From NCBI GenBank assembly GCA_043554545.1, contig CP121337.1:62001-126000 (forward strand): a DNA stretch of 64,000 nucleotides, given 5' to 3'. Position 1 is the first letter of the stretch; every line of letters starts with the position of its first letter. The translations under genes and the position numbers were made by a program. Shown one piece after another: positions 17,660 to 25,897 of the stretch. This DNA is from UBA7330 sp043554545 (lineage in GTDB: Bacteria; Bacteroidota; Bacteroidia; Cytophagales; Cyclobacteriaceae). The notes under the pieces were generated by a model that was given only the letters and a program-made list of their open reading frames with translations, was not told the origin of the DNA and did not search any database.

Positions 17660-18118
17660 ATGCCGGATCTAATAAAATATCTACTGGTTTATGCGTTGTC
17701 GGGCTTCAAATTTATTTTTGGTCCGACGATGGGGGTTGCCTATGGGTTTAACTTGCTTGAGACTGCTGTGTTAACTATCCTCGGGATGATGACAACGGTC
17801 TATATCATCAGTTATTTTGGGGAACAGATTAGGTCTGTTACCATTCGATTTTTTGGTAAACGTAAAAAGGAACCTAATTTCAGTCCTGGGAGAAGGAGGT
17901 TTGTTAAGGTCTGGAAAAAGTATGGGATTCAGGGAATAGCTTTCTTAACCCCTTTGCTATTAACCCCTGTTGGAGGTTCATTTATTGCCAATGCCCTAGG
18001 CGCCAATCGAAGAGGTATTTTTAAGTGGATGTGGATTTTTGGTACTTTTTGGGCATTTGTGCTTTCTGCGCTTGTAAGGTTTGCAGCAGACTTGTTGATA
18101 CGCTTAAATATTCTATAG
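17660..18118 (+). CDS. Small multi-pass membrane protein
   Basis: This 152-residue protein has about four hydrophobic segments (near 5-25, 32-52, 90-110, 122-142). A basic loop G-K-R-K-K-E-P-N-F-S-P-G-R-R-R lies between helices 2 and 3. The section G-I-A-F-L-T-P-L-L-L-T-P-V-G-G-S resembles the re-entrant proline motif of small DedA/SNARE-like or 'small multidrug export' families, but the match is weak. It is transcribed just before hemE, 57 bp away, which could be chance. Function unknown. Confidence 0.65.
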   Translation: MPDLIKYLLVYALSGFKFIFGPTMGVAYGFNLLETAVLTILGMMTTVYIISYFGEQIRSVTIRFFGKRKKEPNFSPGRRRFVKVWKKYGIQGIAFLTPLLLTPVGGSFIANALGANRRGIFKWMWIFGTFWAFVLSALVRFAADLLIRLNIL

Positions 18119-18163
18119 CAATCAAAATCATTTTATTCTTAGGTGGACCACGATTTGGATAGT

Positions 18164-18171
18164 TACTTTTG
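18164..18171 (+). promoter_or_regulatory. Putative -7 element (TACTTTTG) for hemE
   Basis: It is an exact TAnnTTTG match ending five bases before the hemE ATG at 18176. If used, transcription would begin at or next to the start codon, giving a leaderless or near-leaderless mRNA. A GTG at 18143 lies upstream of this element and so is unlikely to be the start. Confidence 0.45.
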
Positions 18172-18175
18172 CGCC

Positions 18176-19207
18176 ATGCAAATCAAAAATGACTTAGTGC
18201 TCAGAGCAGCCAGAGGGGAGCAGGTGGAAAGAACCCCTGTGTGGTTGATGCGCCAGGCAGGCAGAATTTTAAAAGAGTATCGGGAAGTGAGAAATTCCTT
18301 AAGTGGTTTTAAGGAATTAGTTGAAAATCCTGAATTAGCTGCTGAGGTAACCATTCAACCAGTCGATATTCTTGGTGTGGATGCTGCCATCATCTTCTCG
18401 GATATTTTAGTCATTCCTGAGGCCATGGGCCTTTCCTATGAAATGGTTGAGAAAAAAGGACCATATTTCCCGTCAACTATCCAGTCAGGAAGTGATATCA
18501 AAAGAGTAAAAATTGCTGAAGCAGATGATTTGAGATATACCCTTGATGCCATTGCTATCACTAAGAAAGCACTGGATGGTTCAGTTCCCTTAATTGGATT
18601 TGCAGGAGCACCATGGACTATTTTTTCTTACATGGTTGAAGGTCAGGGGAGTAAAACATTTTCCAAAGCAAGAAGAATGTTGTATCAGGATCCAGCATCA
18701 TCACATGAGTTGCTTGAAAAGATTACCGCCAGTACAATAAACTATTTGAAAGGGCAGATTGCCGCTGGGGCTGATATGGTTCAGATTTTTGACTCATGGG
18801 CTGGTGTGTTGCCTAAATCTCAATACATGGAGTTTTCAATGCGGTATATCAGGCAAATTGCTGAGGCGATAGATGAGGTTCCAATCACTGTATTTGCAAA
18901 GGGTGCTTATTTTGCCCTGGAAGAGATGGCTGATCTGCCCTGCAACACGATCGGTCTTGACTGGAACATGAGCATTGAAGAGGCTAAAAAGGTCCTAAAA
19001 GGAAAAACACTCCAGGGGAATCTGGACCCTTGTATTCTTTATGCCTCGCAAGAAATAATTGAGAAAGAGGTCAAAACCATGCTTTCCCGATTTTCAGGAT
19101 ATCCGCACATAGCTAACCTTGGTCATGGTGTTTATCCTGATACTCCTCCGGAGAACGTGAAATTTTTTGTAGATGCCGTGAAAAATATTAGGCTAACTAA
19201 CAGCTAA
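18176..19207 (+). CDS. hemE: Uroporphyrinogen decarboxylase
   Basis: HemE removes four carboxyls from uroporphyrinogen III to give coproporphyrinogen III in heme synthesis. The hallmark R-T-P-V-W-L-M-R-Q-A-G-R is at residues 19-30, with S-D-I-L-V-I-P-E-A-M-G and G-F-A-G-A-P-W-T downstream, and a full family length of 343. I choose ATG 18176 rather than the in-frame GTG at 18143. The extra eleven residues are not conserved in character, and a -7-like element sits between the two. The gene abuts the convergent kinase at 19208 without a spacer. Confidence 0.95.
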   Translation: MQIKNDLVLRAARGEQVERTPVWLMRQAGRILKEYREVRNSLSGFKELVENPELAAEVTIQPVDILGVDAAIIFSDILVIPEAMGLSYEMVEKKGPYFPSTIQSGSDIKRVKIAEADDLRYTLDAIAITKKALDGSVPLIGFAGAPWTIFSYMVEGQGSKTFSKARRMLYQDPASSHELLEKITASTINYLKGQIAAGADMVQIFDSWAGVLPKSQYMEFSMRYIRQIAEAIDEVPITVFAKGAYFALEEMADLPCNTIGLDWNMSIEEAKKVLKGKTLQGNLDPCILYASQEIIEKEVKTMLSRFSGYPHIANLGHGVYPDTPPENVKFFVDAVKNIRLTNS

Positions 19208-20215
19208 TCATAGTGATTTTTTGAGAATCGGATTATCCAAAGCCTCAGCGAGGAGCCTTTCTTTATCAATGGGCACAACCCCCTGATATTCACATACAAT
19301 GCCACCGCCTAGGTTTGCCAACTCAGCGGCAAAAGGCAATGGCAGGCCGAGGGCTAACGCCATGGCTGCAATGCTGATAACCGTATCTCCGGCGCCCGAT
19401 ACGTCTGCAATTGAACGAAGGTGCGCGGGGTGTTTTCCGTCCTCTTTATCAGATTGAAAGTAAACGCCATATTCTGACAGGGTGATCAGTGCCTGCTTGA
19501 AGCCCAACATTGCTTTTAACTTGTTGACCGCGCTGGCTACTTCAGGGGTCGATTTTGGATCCACTTCCATTCCTAAACCTTCTTTTAGTTCTTTGAGATT
19601 TGGTTTGAACAGTGTACAGAATTTATACTGATTGAAATTTTTCTTTTTAGGATCTACCGCAGTTGGGATGCCTTTTAAGTTTGCCTCATCGATGACTTTT
19701 TGAATGGTGTTTGCACTCAACACGCCTTTGTCATAATCTTCAAAAATGATTAGGTCGCAATCTGTGATTAATGATTTTAGCCTTTCGATAAAGGAGTCCT
19801 CATCAACTTTTGATAGCTGAGTTTCAATTTCAGAGTCAATTCTTAGAAGATGTTGAGAGGAAGACATCACCCTATTTTTGACTGTGGTGATTCGTTCGTC
19901 ACTTTCTAAAATTCCCTCATGGCTTAAGTGCTGATCTTTTAAAAGACCGATAAATTCTTTTGCATCATTGTCTTTTCCTATGACAGAGCAAAGAATGGGT
20001 TGAGCTCCCAATGCCTGGACATTTAGTGCCACATTAGCAGCTCCACCAAGTCTTCTTTCTCTTTTTGTGACACTCACCACTGGCACGGGTGCCTCAGGGG
20101 AAATTCTTTTTACAGATCCATAGATGTAAGCATCGATCATCACATCTCCAATGACCAAAACCTTCAATTTTTTGAAGGCCTCAAACACTTCATTTATGGA
20201 ATTATAATTCATCAA
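19208..20215 (-). CDS. PfkB-family kinase, HldE N-domain type (heptose-7-phosphate kinase-like)
   Basis: This 335-residue sugar kinase resembles the N-terminal domain of HldE/RfaE (D-glycero-beta-D-manno-heptose 7-phosphate kinase). It has the opening V-L-V-I-G-D-V-M-I-D-A-Y, R-I-S-P-E-A-P-V-P-V-V, and G-G-A-A-N-V-A-L-N. The PfkB anion-hole motif A-D-V-S-G-A-G-D-T-V (about 268-277) carries the catalytic Asp. There is no fused nucleotidyltransferase half, so the adenylyltransferase would be separate. It overlaps the aminotransferase upstream by 4 bp (ATGA). It likely feeds LPS core or S-layer heptose synthesis; a different sugar substrate is possible. Confidence 0.86.
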   Translation of the reverse strand: MMNYNSINEVFEAFKKLKVLVIGDVMIDAYIYGSVKRISPEAPVPVVSVTKRERRLGGAANVALNVQALGAQPILCSVIGKDNDAKEFIGLLKDQHLSHEGILESDERITTVKNRVMSSSQHLLRIDSEIETQLSKVDEDSFIERLKSLITDCDLIIFEDYDKGVLSANTIQKVIDEANLKGIPTAVDPKKKNFNQYKFCTLFKPNLKELKEGLGMEVDPKSTPEVASAVNKLKAMLGFKQALITLSEYGVYFQSDKEDGKHPAHLRSIADVSGAGDTVISIAAMALALGLPLPFAAELANLGGGIVCEYQGVVPIDKERLLAEALDNPILKKSL

Positions 20216-21408
20216 GCAAGCTTAGCGAGTGCTTCTTTCATGCTCGATATAGCCGTTTTCAGCTCTTCTTCAGAAGCCGCATAAGAGATTCGAATACAAT
20301 CAGGGTCTCCAAAGGCATCACCAGTTACCAAAGAAACCTTTGCCTGATCCAGCAAGAACATGCATAAGTCTTCCGCATTGTTGATCGTTGTTCCATCGGC
20401 TGATTTCCCAAAATAACTACTTACATTCGGAAAGAAATAGAAGGCTCCTCCGGGCATATTTACTTCCATGCCAGGTATTTCCTGAAGTAGGTTATGCACC
20501 AGCGTTCTTCTCTGATGATAAGCCTCTGCCATCTTATCAGTGGAGTCAGAGGATTCAGTAAGTGCAGTATAAGCGGCTCTCTGAGCAATAGAGCTATTTG
20601 CAGAGGTAAATTGTCCCTGAATTTTATTAGCAGCTTTTGCTAACCAAAGGGGTGCTCCGATATAACCGACACGCCAGCCAGTCATGGCATACCCCTTACT
20701 GAAACCATTTACAGTTACTGTCCTGTCTAGCATTCCCTCTAATGTTCCGATGCTTGCATGGCCACCGGTAAAATTGATTTTTTCATAAATCTCATCTGCG
20801 ATTATGAGGATGTCAGGATGTTGTCTTAAAACTTCAGCCATTGCTTCTAGCTCATCTTTTAAGAATACAGAGCCAGTCGGGTTACAAGGTGAAGAAAAGA
20901 TTACGGCTTTTGTTTTAGGCGTAATGGCTTGCTCAAGCTGTTTTGCTGTTGCTTTAAAATCACTTTCTATGCCTCCCTTGATTAGTACAGGTACACCTTC
21001 TGCCAATTCAACAAGTGCAGGATAGGTTACCCAAAAAGGAGAATAGACTACTACTTCATCTCCAGGGTTGAGAATGGCCATGAAGACGTTTGCCAGAGAC
21101 TGTTTGGCTCCATTAGAAACAACAATTTGATCAGGGGCATAATCAAGATCATTCTCGTCTTTGAACTTCTTGGAGATAGCTTCTCTCAGGTCCAGATACC
21201 CATTTACTGGAGGATATGAAAAATATTTACCTGTATCAATAGCTGCTTTGGCTCCCTCATTGATATATGCCGGTGTTTTGAAGTCTGGTTCGCCAAGGCT
21301 TAGGCTTATCACGTTAACGCCTTGTTGTTTCAGCTCCCTCGCTTTGGCCGCCATAGCAAGGGTTGCTGATTCTTTCATGTTTTTGATTCTGTCTGATCTT
21401 AAATCCAT
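20212..21408 (-). CDS. Class I/II PLP aminotransferase, AspC-like
   Basis: This 398-residue fold-type I enzyme probably makes aspartate or a related amino acid from its 2-oxoacid. Visible are L-S-L-G-E-P-D-F-x-T-P near the N-terminus, N-P-T-G at about 176-179, the D-E-I-Y-E PLP-ring contact, the Schiff-base lysine in G-F-S-K-G-Y-A-M-T-G-W-R (about 236-247), and R-I-S-Y near the end. It overlaps the kinase start by 4 bp. A second aminotransferase of the same class is at 52833-53999; the two are clearly distinct paralogues. Confidence 0.92.
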   Translation of the reverse strand: MDLRSDRIKNMKESATLAMAAKARELKQQGVNVISLSLGEPDFKTPAYINEGAKAAIDTGKYFSYPPVNGYLDLREAISKKFKDENDLDYAPDQIVVSNGAKQSLANVFMAILNPGDEVVVYSPFWVTYPALVELAEGVPVLIKGGIESDFKATAKQLEQAITPKTKAVIFSSPCNPTGSVFLKDELEAMAEVLRQHPDILIIADEIYEKINFTGGHASIGTLEGMLDRTVTVNGFSKGYAMTGWRVGYIGAPLWLAKAANKIQGQFTSANSSIAQRAAYTALTESSDSTDKMAEAYHQRRTLVHNLLQEIPGMEVNMPGGAFYFFPNVSSYFGKSADGTTINNAEDLCMFLLDQAKVSLVTGDAFGDPDCIRISYAASEEELKTAISSMKEALAKLA

Positions 21409-21512
21409 CTTGTTGTTTAGAAAAAATGCGAGGCCAAAATTAACTAAATAGCATGCAGAAGCAAATCAAAACTCATGATTCATTTGATCTACAAAATCAT
21501 TGGCAATAAAAA

Positions 21513-21535
21513 ACCCCGACTCTAGGAGACGGGGT
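21513..21535 (-). terminator. Rho-independent terminator of the primary sigma gene
   Basis: On the minus strand a GC-rich hairpin (ACCCCG/CGGGGT ends, CTC/GAG inner stem, 3-base loop) is followed by TTTTTTAT. It starts about 20 bases after the stop of the sigma factor. Confidence 0.85.
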
Positions 21536-21555
21536 AAAAAAATAAAAAAAATATT

Positions 21556-22428
21556 TTAGCTGGCACAGAATTCTTTTAACCTTCTGTTTTTGCCAGGCTC
21601 TCTAAGTTTTTGTAATGCTTTTTCACGAATTTGTCTTACCCGCTCACGTGTAAGTCCCATAGCATCACCTATCTCTTCCAATGTATACGGATTATCATAT
21701 CCAATACCGAAGCTCATCATGATTACCTCTTTCTCTCTGGCTGTCAGCGTAGAGAGTGCTCGCATGGTTTCAACTTTAAGTGAGTCATTAAAAACCAATG
21801 CACCGTCAGTTGGACCAGTGGCTTCATTTTCCAATACATCCAATAATGATCCAGATTCGTCCTCGCCAAAAGGAGCATCCATGGACATTTGCTTTACTTC
21901 AGCTCCGAGTGTATTGCGAACCTCACTTGGCTTCATATCCAAAATGTCCGCCAGTTCCTCTTCAGTAGGTTCTCTTTCAAATCGTTGTTCTAGCTCAGCA
22001 TAGGCACGTCTGATTTGGTTGATAGCACCAGATTTATTCATTGGGAGTCGAACAATTCTTGATTGCTCAGCCAGTGCCTGCATGATAGATTGTCTAATCC
22101 ACCAAACTGCATACGAGATAAATTTGAAACCTTTGGTTTCGTCAAACTTCTTTGCTGCTTTGATTAAGCCTAAATTACCTTCATTGATTAGATCATTCAA
22201 TGGAAGACTTCTATTTTGATATTGTTTGGCGACAGAGACAACAAATCGTAAGTTGGCTTTTACCAGCTTTTCCAATGCTAACTCATCACCTTCTCTGATA
22301 CGCTTGGCTAATTCAACCTCCTCATCAGGTGTGATCATGGGAACATTACTTACTTCAGTGAAGTACTTTTCCAGCGTGTGACTTTCCCTACGGTTGGTTA
22401 TTGATTGCGTAATCTTGAGCTGTCGCAT
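21556..22428 (-). CDS. rpoD: Primary RNA polymerase sigma factor, short Bacteroidota form
   Basis: This 290-residue sigma-70 has regions 1.2 to 4.2 but no region 1.1 and no large non-conserved insert, the usual size for Bacteroidota sigma-A (about 287). Region 2 shows L-R-F-V-V-S-V-A-K-Q-Y and the helix Y-A-V-W-W-I-R-Q-S-I (about 105-114) for -10 recognition. Region 4.2 has Y-T-L-E-E-I-G-D-x-x-G-L-T-R-E-R-V-R-Q-I. It would read the TAnnTTTG promoters seen elsewhere here. Single gene with its own terminator. The 276 bp upstream (to 22704) is AT-rich and holds the divergent promoters of this gene and the CBS gene. Confidence 0.96.
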   Translation of the reverse strand: MRQLKITQSITNRRESHTLEKYFTEVSNVPMITPDEEVELAKRIREGDELALEKLVKANLRFVVSVAKQYQNRSLPLNDLINEGNLGLIKAAKKFDETKGFKFISYAVWWIRQSIMQALAEQSRIVRLPMNKSGAINQIRRAYAELEQRFEREPTEEELADILDMKPSEVRNTLGAEVKQMSMDAPFGEDESGSLLDVLENEATGPTDGALVFNDSLKVETMRALSTLTAREKEVIMMSFGIGYDNPYTLEEIGDAMGLTRERVRQIREKALQKLREPGKNRRLKEFCAS

Positions 22429-22704
22429 ATATTTAGTTTCTTTTTTCTGTTTTCCTAATTGGAATCATTAAATCTCACCATATCAATTTTTTAAAAAAAA
22501 ATAATAGTGAACCGCGAATTTAAGGCTTAATATAATACTAGTCAATATATTATGAAAGTAAACCTCAAGGAATACAACTAATCTGGGATAGATTTGGTTT
22601 CTTTCTTGTCAGAAATACGGTAACTTTTATTTAAAATTCAGGCCCCTATCTAAAATTTCTCTTCTTTTGCCTTGAAGATTTTTATAAGTTAACATTTTAA
22701 AAAT

Positions 22705-23151
22705 ATGAGTAGTACGGGTAATAATGGGACTTTTGATTCTCCAAAAGAATATGAATCAATTACCTTATACATGGCAAAGCATGTTGTCAGCTTTCGGCCT
22801 GAACAATCAATTTTTGATGCCATAGATCGTATGCTTGAACATAATATTTCCGGAGGTCCCGTACTCAATGAAAAAGGCGATATTATTGGTATTTTGTCCA
22901 CTAAGGATTGTCTCAAAATCATGGTAGATGAATCTCAAAATAATCAAAACAACAATAAAGGGGTGGTGGAAGATTATATGACCAATGAAGTAATAACGGT
23001 TGATGTAAGTAGCAATGTTTTGGATGTTGCCAATATGTTTCTGAGTTCTAACTTCCGCAGATACCCAGTTATCGAGAATGGGAAATTGGTTGGACAGGTG
23101 AGTCGTAGGGACGTGATGAAGGCAGCAGCTAAATTAAAAGGTACTGCTTGA
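22705..23151 (+). CDS. Tandem CBS-domain protein
   Basis: This 148-residue protein is two CBS domains in tandem (a Bateman module) and little else: about 20-75 and 88-143. It shows G-G-P-V-L-N-E-K-G-D-I-I-G-I-L-S-T-K-D-C in the first and R-R-Y-P-V-I-E-N-G-K-L-V-G-Q-V-S-R-R-D in the second. Such free modules bind adenine nucleotides and regulate a partner protein. The partner is not evident; the next gene, a TauE-like permease, is 44 bp downstream on the same strand. Cytosolic. Confidence 0.9.
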   Translation: MSSTGNNGTFDSPKEYESITLYMAKHVVSFRPEQSIFDAIDRMLEHNISGGPVLNEKGDIIGILSTKDCLKIMVDESQNNQNNNKGVVEDYMTNEVITVDVSSNVLDVANMFLSSNFRRYPVIENGKLVGQVSRRDVMKAAAKLKGTA

Positions 23152-23195
23152 TAATTCGTTCTTGACTTTTAACTTAACTTTCTAAAATTAGACAT

Positions 23196-23948
23196 TTGGA
23201 AATTTTTGATTCTATTCAACTTTCAAACGATGATCTTGTCTGGGTCATGTTTTGCGCGGTATTAATTGGCATGTCAAAAACTGGTCTTTCCGGTGCCGGC
23301 ATGCTTGTTGTACCTATTATGGCAAGTGTCTTTGGTGCTAAGGAGTCTACAGGTATTGTCCTTCCTATGCTTGTCATGGCTGATGTCTTTGGTGTAACTT
23401 ATTACAACCGCCATGCAGAAATTGGCTATTTGTTCAAACTTGCTCCAAGCACCATACTAGGAGTATTGGTTGGCATATGGGTAGGAGATTCAATTGATGG
23501 AGATCAATTCACATTACTATTAGCTATTGTGATCTTATTTGGGGTAGCTATTACGGTCTGGCAGGAAGTAACCAGGTCAAAACTGATTGTTCATAATTTA
23601 TTTTTTGCCTCAATAGCAGGCTTTTTAGGTGGATTTACCACGATGATAGGTAATGCCGCCGGCCCGGTCATGTCCATCTACTTTTTATCTATGGCATTAC
23701 CAAAGAACGCTTTTATTGGTACTTCAGCCTGGTTCTTTTTTCTTGTTAATATCTTTAAAGTACCTTTTCACATTACCATCTGGGACACGATTACCTGGGA
23801 AACATTTAAGATTGATATGCTGATGTTTCCACTGATTGTCGTAGGTGCATTTATTGGAATCAGGGTCGTTAAACTAATACCGGAGAAGCCTTACCGAATT
23901 TTCATTTTAGTTACCATCGTTCTTGCATCTCTCAAGCTTTTCTTCTGA
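23196..23948 (+). CDS. TauE/SafE-family (DUF81) membrane permease
   Basis: This 250-residue protein has about eight helices and the family signature G-M-S-K-T-G-L-S-G-A-G (about 27-37) with a second half G-F-L-G-G-F-T-T-M-I-G-N-A-A-G-P. Relatives export sulfite, sulfoacetate or other organic anions; substrate is unknown. The start is a TTG at 23196. The next ATG (23247) would begin inside helix 1, so TTG is preferred. It is 44 bp after the CBS gene and ends just before the convergent DUF2490 gene. Confidence 0.88.
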   Translation: MEIFDSIQLSNDDLVWVMFCAVLIGMSKTGLSGAGMLVVPIMASVFGAKESTGIVLPMLVMADVFGVTYYNRHAEIGYLFKLAPSTILGVLVGIWVGDSIDGDQFTLLLAIVILFGVAITVWQEVTRSKLIVHNLFFASIAGFLGGFTTMIGNAAGPVMSIYFLSMALPKNAFIGTSAWFFFLVNIFKVPFHITIWDTITWETFKIDMLMFPLIVVGAFIGIRVVKLIPEKPYRIFILVTIVLASLKLFF

Positions 23949-23952
23949 GCTG

Positions 23953-24693
23953 TTATAAGTCCAGTCTGTGCAATATTTGTAGAGCTAAAATGCTTGTAAA
24001 GCGATAGTCTCCTTTATTCGGTAGCGTAGCAATTTGATTATGCCAAAGCACAAACAGGGTGAGGTGATTCATGGCAAGTGTTGGTCCAATGGATACTCTT
24101 TCCTGATCAAAAAATTTCTCACCATGAAGATTTGGACCATTAATAAAGATTTCATTTCTCACAGCAAGATTTAGATCTTTTCTATTTTCATCTTTTGATA
24201 GGTCTGCTAACGGGATAGAAAAAAATAGCGCATATCTAAACCTAAAGTACATGGGTTGCTGTTGGTCTATTTCTATTTTTCTTAGGACGCGTTCTTCAAC
24301 CTGAAATCGATTTATCATACCTGTTTTACCAAGATCGTGTCTAAAAAAGGCCTCCTGATAGGGCCTAATCTCATGAAAATTACTGCTTGAGCTATTGATG
24401 GGCTTGAAATAGCCAACTCCGCTTACGAACCTAAAGTGGTCATTGATCTGAAGGCCAATACCTGACCGAATCAGGTAGTCAGAGCTTCTACGAAAGGTTT
24501 CTCTCCATCTGAGAGAGGCAATAGTATGTATGATCCATTTAGGAGGTAAAGTGGTTATATTGATATATTGAGTCCATTGCTGATCATCTCTGTCCATGCT
24601 GATTTGCGCGGTTGCGGAGGACATTATGGAATACAAAGCCATAAAAAGAACCCATTGACGGATGCTCCACAATATTTTCCTCGAGATAGTCAT
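23953..24693 (-). CDS. DUF2490 outer-membrane-type protein
   Basis: This 246-residue protein has a signal peptide (ends about SSATAQ, residue 30). The sequence reads as a small beta-barrel: alternating hydrophobic strands, W-T-Q-Y-I-N-I-T at the start, R-S-G-I-G-L-Q-I-N-D-H-F-R-F-V-S-G-V-G-Y in the middle and H-N-Q-I-A-T near the end. That pattern fits DUF2490, a Bacteroidota barrel family of unknown function. It is probably monocistronic, convergent with the permease with 4 bp between them. Confidence 0.82.
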   Translation of the reverse strand: MTISRKILWSIRQWVLFMALYSIMSSATAQISMDRDDQQWTQYINITTLPPKWIIHTIASLRWRETFRRSSDYLIRSGIGLQINDHFRFVSGVGYFKPINSSSSNFHEIRPYQEAFFRHDLGKTGMINRFQVEERVLRKIEIDQQQPMYFRFRYALFFSIPLADLSKDENRKDLNLAVRNEIFINGPNLHGEKFFDQERVSIGPTLAMNHLTLFVLWHNQIATLPNKGDYRFTSILALQILHRLDL

Positions 24694-24774
24694 CGTTTGA
24701 TTATTCAGCCAAAACCTTCATGGTGATTGGACTGGATACAAATTTAATCCGAAATGATAATAATATTGGGTAGA

Positions 24775-25329
24775 CTATCCATTAAGTAGCTTTGATAGCT
24801 TTAGAATAGCTATCATACTTAGGCTATCTGTGATTTCTCCAGTCATCACCATTTGAACTGCTTCCGAAAGGGGTAACTTTCTGATCAACAGGTCTTCAGT
24901 CTCTTCAAATGCTGTTTCACCCTCCGTCAGATCTTTCGCCACAAATGCAAACCCAACTTCATCAGTCACCGAATTTGAAGTATGCATTTTTAACAATTCT
25001 TCCCATGATTTAGCGGTCAGGCCTGTTTCTTCTTTTAATTCCCTTTTAGCAGAGGCTAAAATTTTTTCTTCTTTTGGGCCTCCTCCCATTGGGATTTCCC
25101 AGGAATATTCATTGAGGGAGTATCTCCATTGTCCGACGAGCCAGGTATGGTTGTTTTCATCAAGGGGGATGATACCTACAGCATAGTTTTTAAAGCTAAC
25201 TTTTCCATAAATACTTTTTCCTCCTCCCGGGTTGATAACTTGATCTTCTTCTAGTGTAATCCAGGGATTTTCATATATTTTCTTCCCGGATATTTTTTTC
25301 CACGGATTCTTGTTTGGAGGCTTATTCAC
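24775..25329 (-). CDS. Nudix hydrolase (ADP-ribose pyrophosphatase-like)
   Basis: This 184-residue protein hydrolyses nucleoside diphosphate derivatives. The Nudix box G-x5-E-x7-R-E-L-x-E-E-x-G-L is seen intact at about residues 82-104 (R-E-L-K-E-E-T-G-L). The N-terminal K-I-Y-E-N-P-W-I-T-L and a Y-x-W-E-I-P-M-G-G stretch match the ADP-ribose/sugar diphosphatase subgroup. It overlaps the upstream TPR gene by 8 bp and so is co-translated. Substrate is inferred. Confidence 0.9.
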   Translation of the reverse strand: MNKPPNKNPWKKISGKKIYENPWITLEEDQVINPGGGKSIYGKVSFKNYAVGIIPLDENNHTWLVGQWRYSLNEYSWEIPMGGGPKEEKILASAKRELKEETGLTAKSWEELLKMHTSNSVTDEVGFAFVAKDLTEGETAFEETEDLLIRKLPLSEAVQMVMTGEITDSLSMIAILKLSKLLNG

Positions 25330-25804
25330 AGGTCATCAATTCAGCATAGTCAATACCCAATATCCTTGCCCGGTCCCAATCCGTATTGGCACCATCTACA
25401 TCTTCGATCATACATTTGGCGGTGCCTCTACTCACATAGGCGGCCGCCATATCAGGTTTCATTTGAATGACTTTATCAAGCTCCTCAATGGCTTTTTCCG
25501 GATTCTGATCCTGAAGGTAGATATAGGCTTTCTCATAATAGACCATCGCGTATTCTGGATCAAGCTTCAGTGCCAGGTTGAAATCATTCATTGCGGAGCC
25601 TTTCTCACCTAAATTTGACTTTGCCACCCCTCTTAGATAATATATTTCTTCGTTCTCAGGGTCCAGTGCTATGGCCTTGTCGTAATCTTTAATGGCACCC
25701 TTATAGTTATCATTCATGTATTTATCATACCCACTATTGAGCAATATCTCAGCCGGTGTTTGGAAGACAAAACCCACGATTAAAAGCAAGGAAACGAAAT
25801 GCAT
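25322..25804 (-). CDS. Exported tetratricopeptide repeat protein
   Basis: This 160-residue protein has a short hydrophobic N-terminus (1-20) that may be a signal peptide, then about three and a half TPR units. Each shows A-I-x-D-Y/E-x-K-A-I-x-L-D-P-E/D or the like (about 35-68, 69-102, 103-136). TPRs hold protein partners. The N-terminal Q-T-P-A-E-I-L-L-N-S-G-Y-D-K-Y leads straight into the first repeat. It overlaps the Nudix gene and has no evident functional link to it. Confidence 0.85.
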   Translation of the reverse strand: MHFVSLLLIVGFVFQTPAEILLNSGYDKYMNDNYKGAIKDYDKAIALDPENEEIYYLRGVAKSNLGEKGSAMNDFNLALKLDPEYAMVYYEKAYIYLQDQNPEKAIEELDKVIQMKPDMAAAYVSRGTAKCMIEDVDGANTDWDRARILGIDYAELMTCE

Positions 25805-25897
25805 AAAAAGGTCTTTTTTAAATTTTAATTCGATGAACCTAACTAATGATAATTGAAATTGGTTATCAAGTGTAATTTATGATAATGCGATACAATA

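Noticed and set aside
18143..18175. GTG start for hemE
   Set aside because: The -7-like element lies between this GTG and ATG 18176, and the conserved family N-terminus begins from the ATG.
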